From: JAGUXG01 sp043798435
GTDB taxonomy: Bacteria; UBA9089; UBA9088; JAGUXG01
Direction: 5' to 3'
DNA: 14,751 nt
Assembly: GCA_043798435.1 (NCBI GenBank)
Contig: JAZDOR010000171.1
Span: 1-14,751 of the forward strand
The notes under the pieces were generated by a model that did no database searches, was not told where the DNA came from, and worked only from the letters and a program-made list of their open reading frames with translations. A program made the position numbers and the translations under genes. Of the stretch, positions 14,513-14,751 are shown in pieces. Position 1 is the first letter of the stretch. Every line of letters starts with the position of its first letter.

Positions 14513-14751
14513 ATGTTTATTGATATGGAGGAGATACTAAGGTATTTAAGCGAGCAGGGGATAAAGGCTGGCATAAAGAAGCAGAATCTGGTAGAGGCTT
14601 TATCCTCTGGAAAATTTAAGGAGGCTATTGTGGTTGCTGAGGCAATTCCTCCTACTGCCGGCACAGATGCGACCATTGAGTATAAGGTTAAAATTTCTGA
14701 AAAGAGAGAGCCGGTGATAGATGAAAATGGCAGGTGCGATTTTAAGAATAT
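14513..14751 (+). CDS. FapA/DUF342-family protein, N-terminal part (3' end outside window)
   Basis: The visible 79 codons match the N-terminal domain of FapA/DUF342 proteins: a helix with EEILRYLSEQGIKAGIK, then IVVAEAIPPTAGTDATIEY (VAxGxxPxxGxDAxIxY in the family) and IDENGRCDFKN (the DGrVDFK landmark). The frame continues past the right edge. Family members usually carry a further 25-30 residues before this point, but here the frame begins directly after repeat DNA. No ribosome binding site precedes ATG 14513 or the alternative ATG at 14525, so the 5' end may be truncated. Together with the DUF342 gene at the left edge, two family members in the same orientation flank the cassette. The part seen here does not overlap the part seen at the left edge, so their similarity cannot be judged from this window. 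Confidence 0.75.
   Translation, partial: MFIDMEEILRYLSEQGIKAGIKKQNLVEALSSGKFKEAIVVAEAIPPTAGTDATIEYKVKISEKREPVIDENGRCDFKN

Noticed and set aside
14437..14676. Minus-strand 79-codon frame at the right edge
   Set aside because: It runs through the tandem repeat and antisense to the DUF342 N-terminal domain; its residues are low-complexity.
1..14751. A single fapA gene split by insertion of the whole cassette
   Set aside because: The order is wrong. The C-terminal part is on the left and the N-terminal part on the right in the same orientation, so two gene copies are needed.

Overview
The window reads as the genome of an uncultured, Gram-negative (diderm) bacterium of fairly low GC. A TolC-type outer-membrane channel gene implies two membranes. 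FapA/DUF342 genes and spacers of short repetitive 'agtcagaag' DNA recall candidate-phylum metagenome assemblies, but I cannot name a taxon from this sequence alone. No rRNA, tRNA, CRISPR array, transposase or integrase is visible.

Layout. Bases 2-823 are the 3' part of a FapA/DUF342 gene. A likely terminator for it (928-955) lies inside a convergent XRE-type repressor gene (845-1186, minus strand). A 218-bp divergent control region (1187-1404) follows, with a near-consensus sigma-70 promoter (TTGACA-N17-TATACT) and three inverted repeats, one a perfect 16-bp palindrome. All genes from 1405 to 14367 lie on the plus strand. First comes an AT-rich module of two cobalamin-binding-type radical SAM enzymes (1405-2856, 4143-5465) around an exported metzincin-like zinc protease (2863-4125). 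After a 98-bp spacer comes a tightly packed module: an M50 membrane protease with a PqqD-like N-terminal domain (5564-6415), a 40-residue very cationic peptide (6436-6558) with the best ribosome binding site in the window, a hairpin (6575-6605), an NAD(P)-dependent epimerase/dehydratase (6626-7555), a degenerate isoprenoid-synthase-fold protein (7536-8381), an ABC exporter (8371-10095), an HlyD-type adaptor (10095-11381), a TolC-type channel (11378-12697) and a third B12-type radical SAM enzyme (12694-14367). Most of these genes overlap by 1-20 bases.

The right edge is scarred. A roughly 60-bp remnant of leucyl-tRNA synthetase coding sequence (14361-14420) is followed by short tandem repeats and then a second FapA/DUF342 gene (14513 onward) that seems to lack its usual first residues and runs off the window.

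Interpretation (inference). The whole block looks like a RiPP biosynthesis and export locus. The 40-aa peptide would be the precursor. The PqqD-like domain of the M50 protease would bind its leader, up to three radical SAM enzymes plus the epimerase and the isoprenoid-synthase-like protein would act in its maturation, and the complete ABC-HlyD-TolC set would carry it across both membranes. The XRE protein would control the divergent promoter. I do not recognise the precursor as a member of any described RiPP class.
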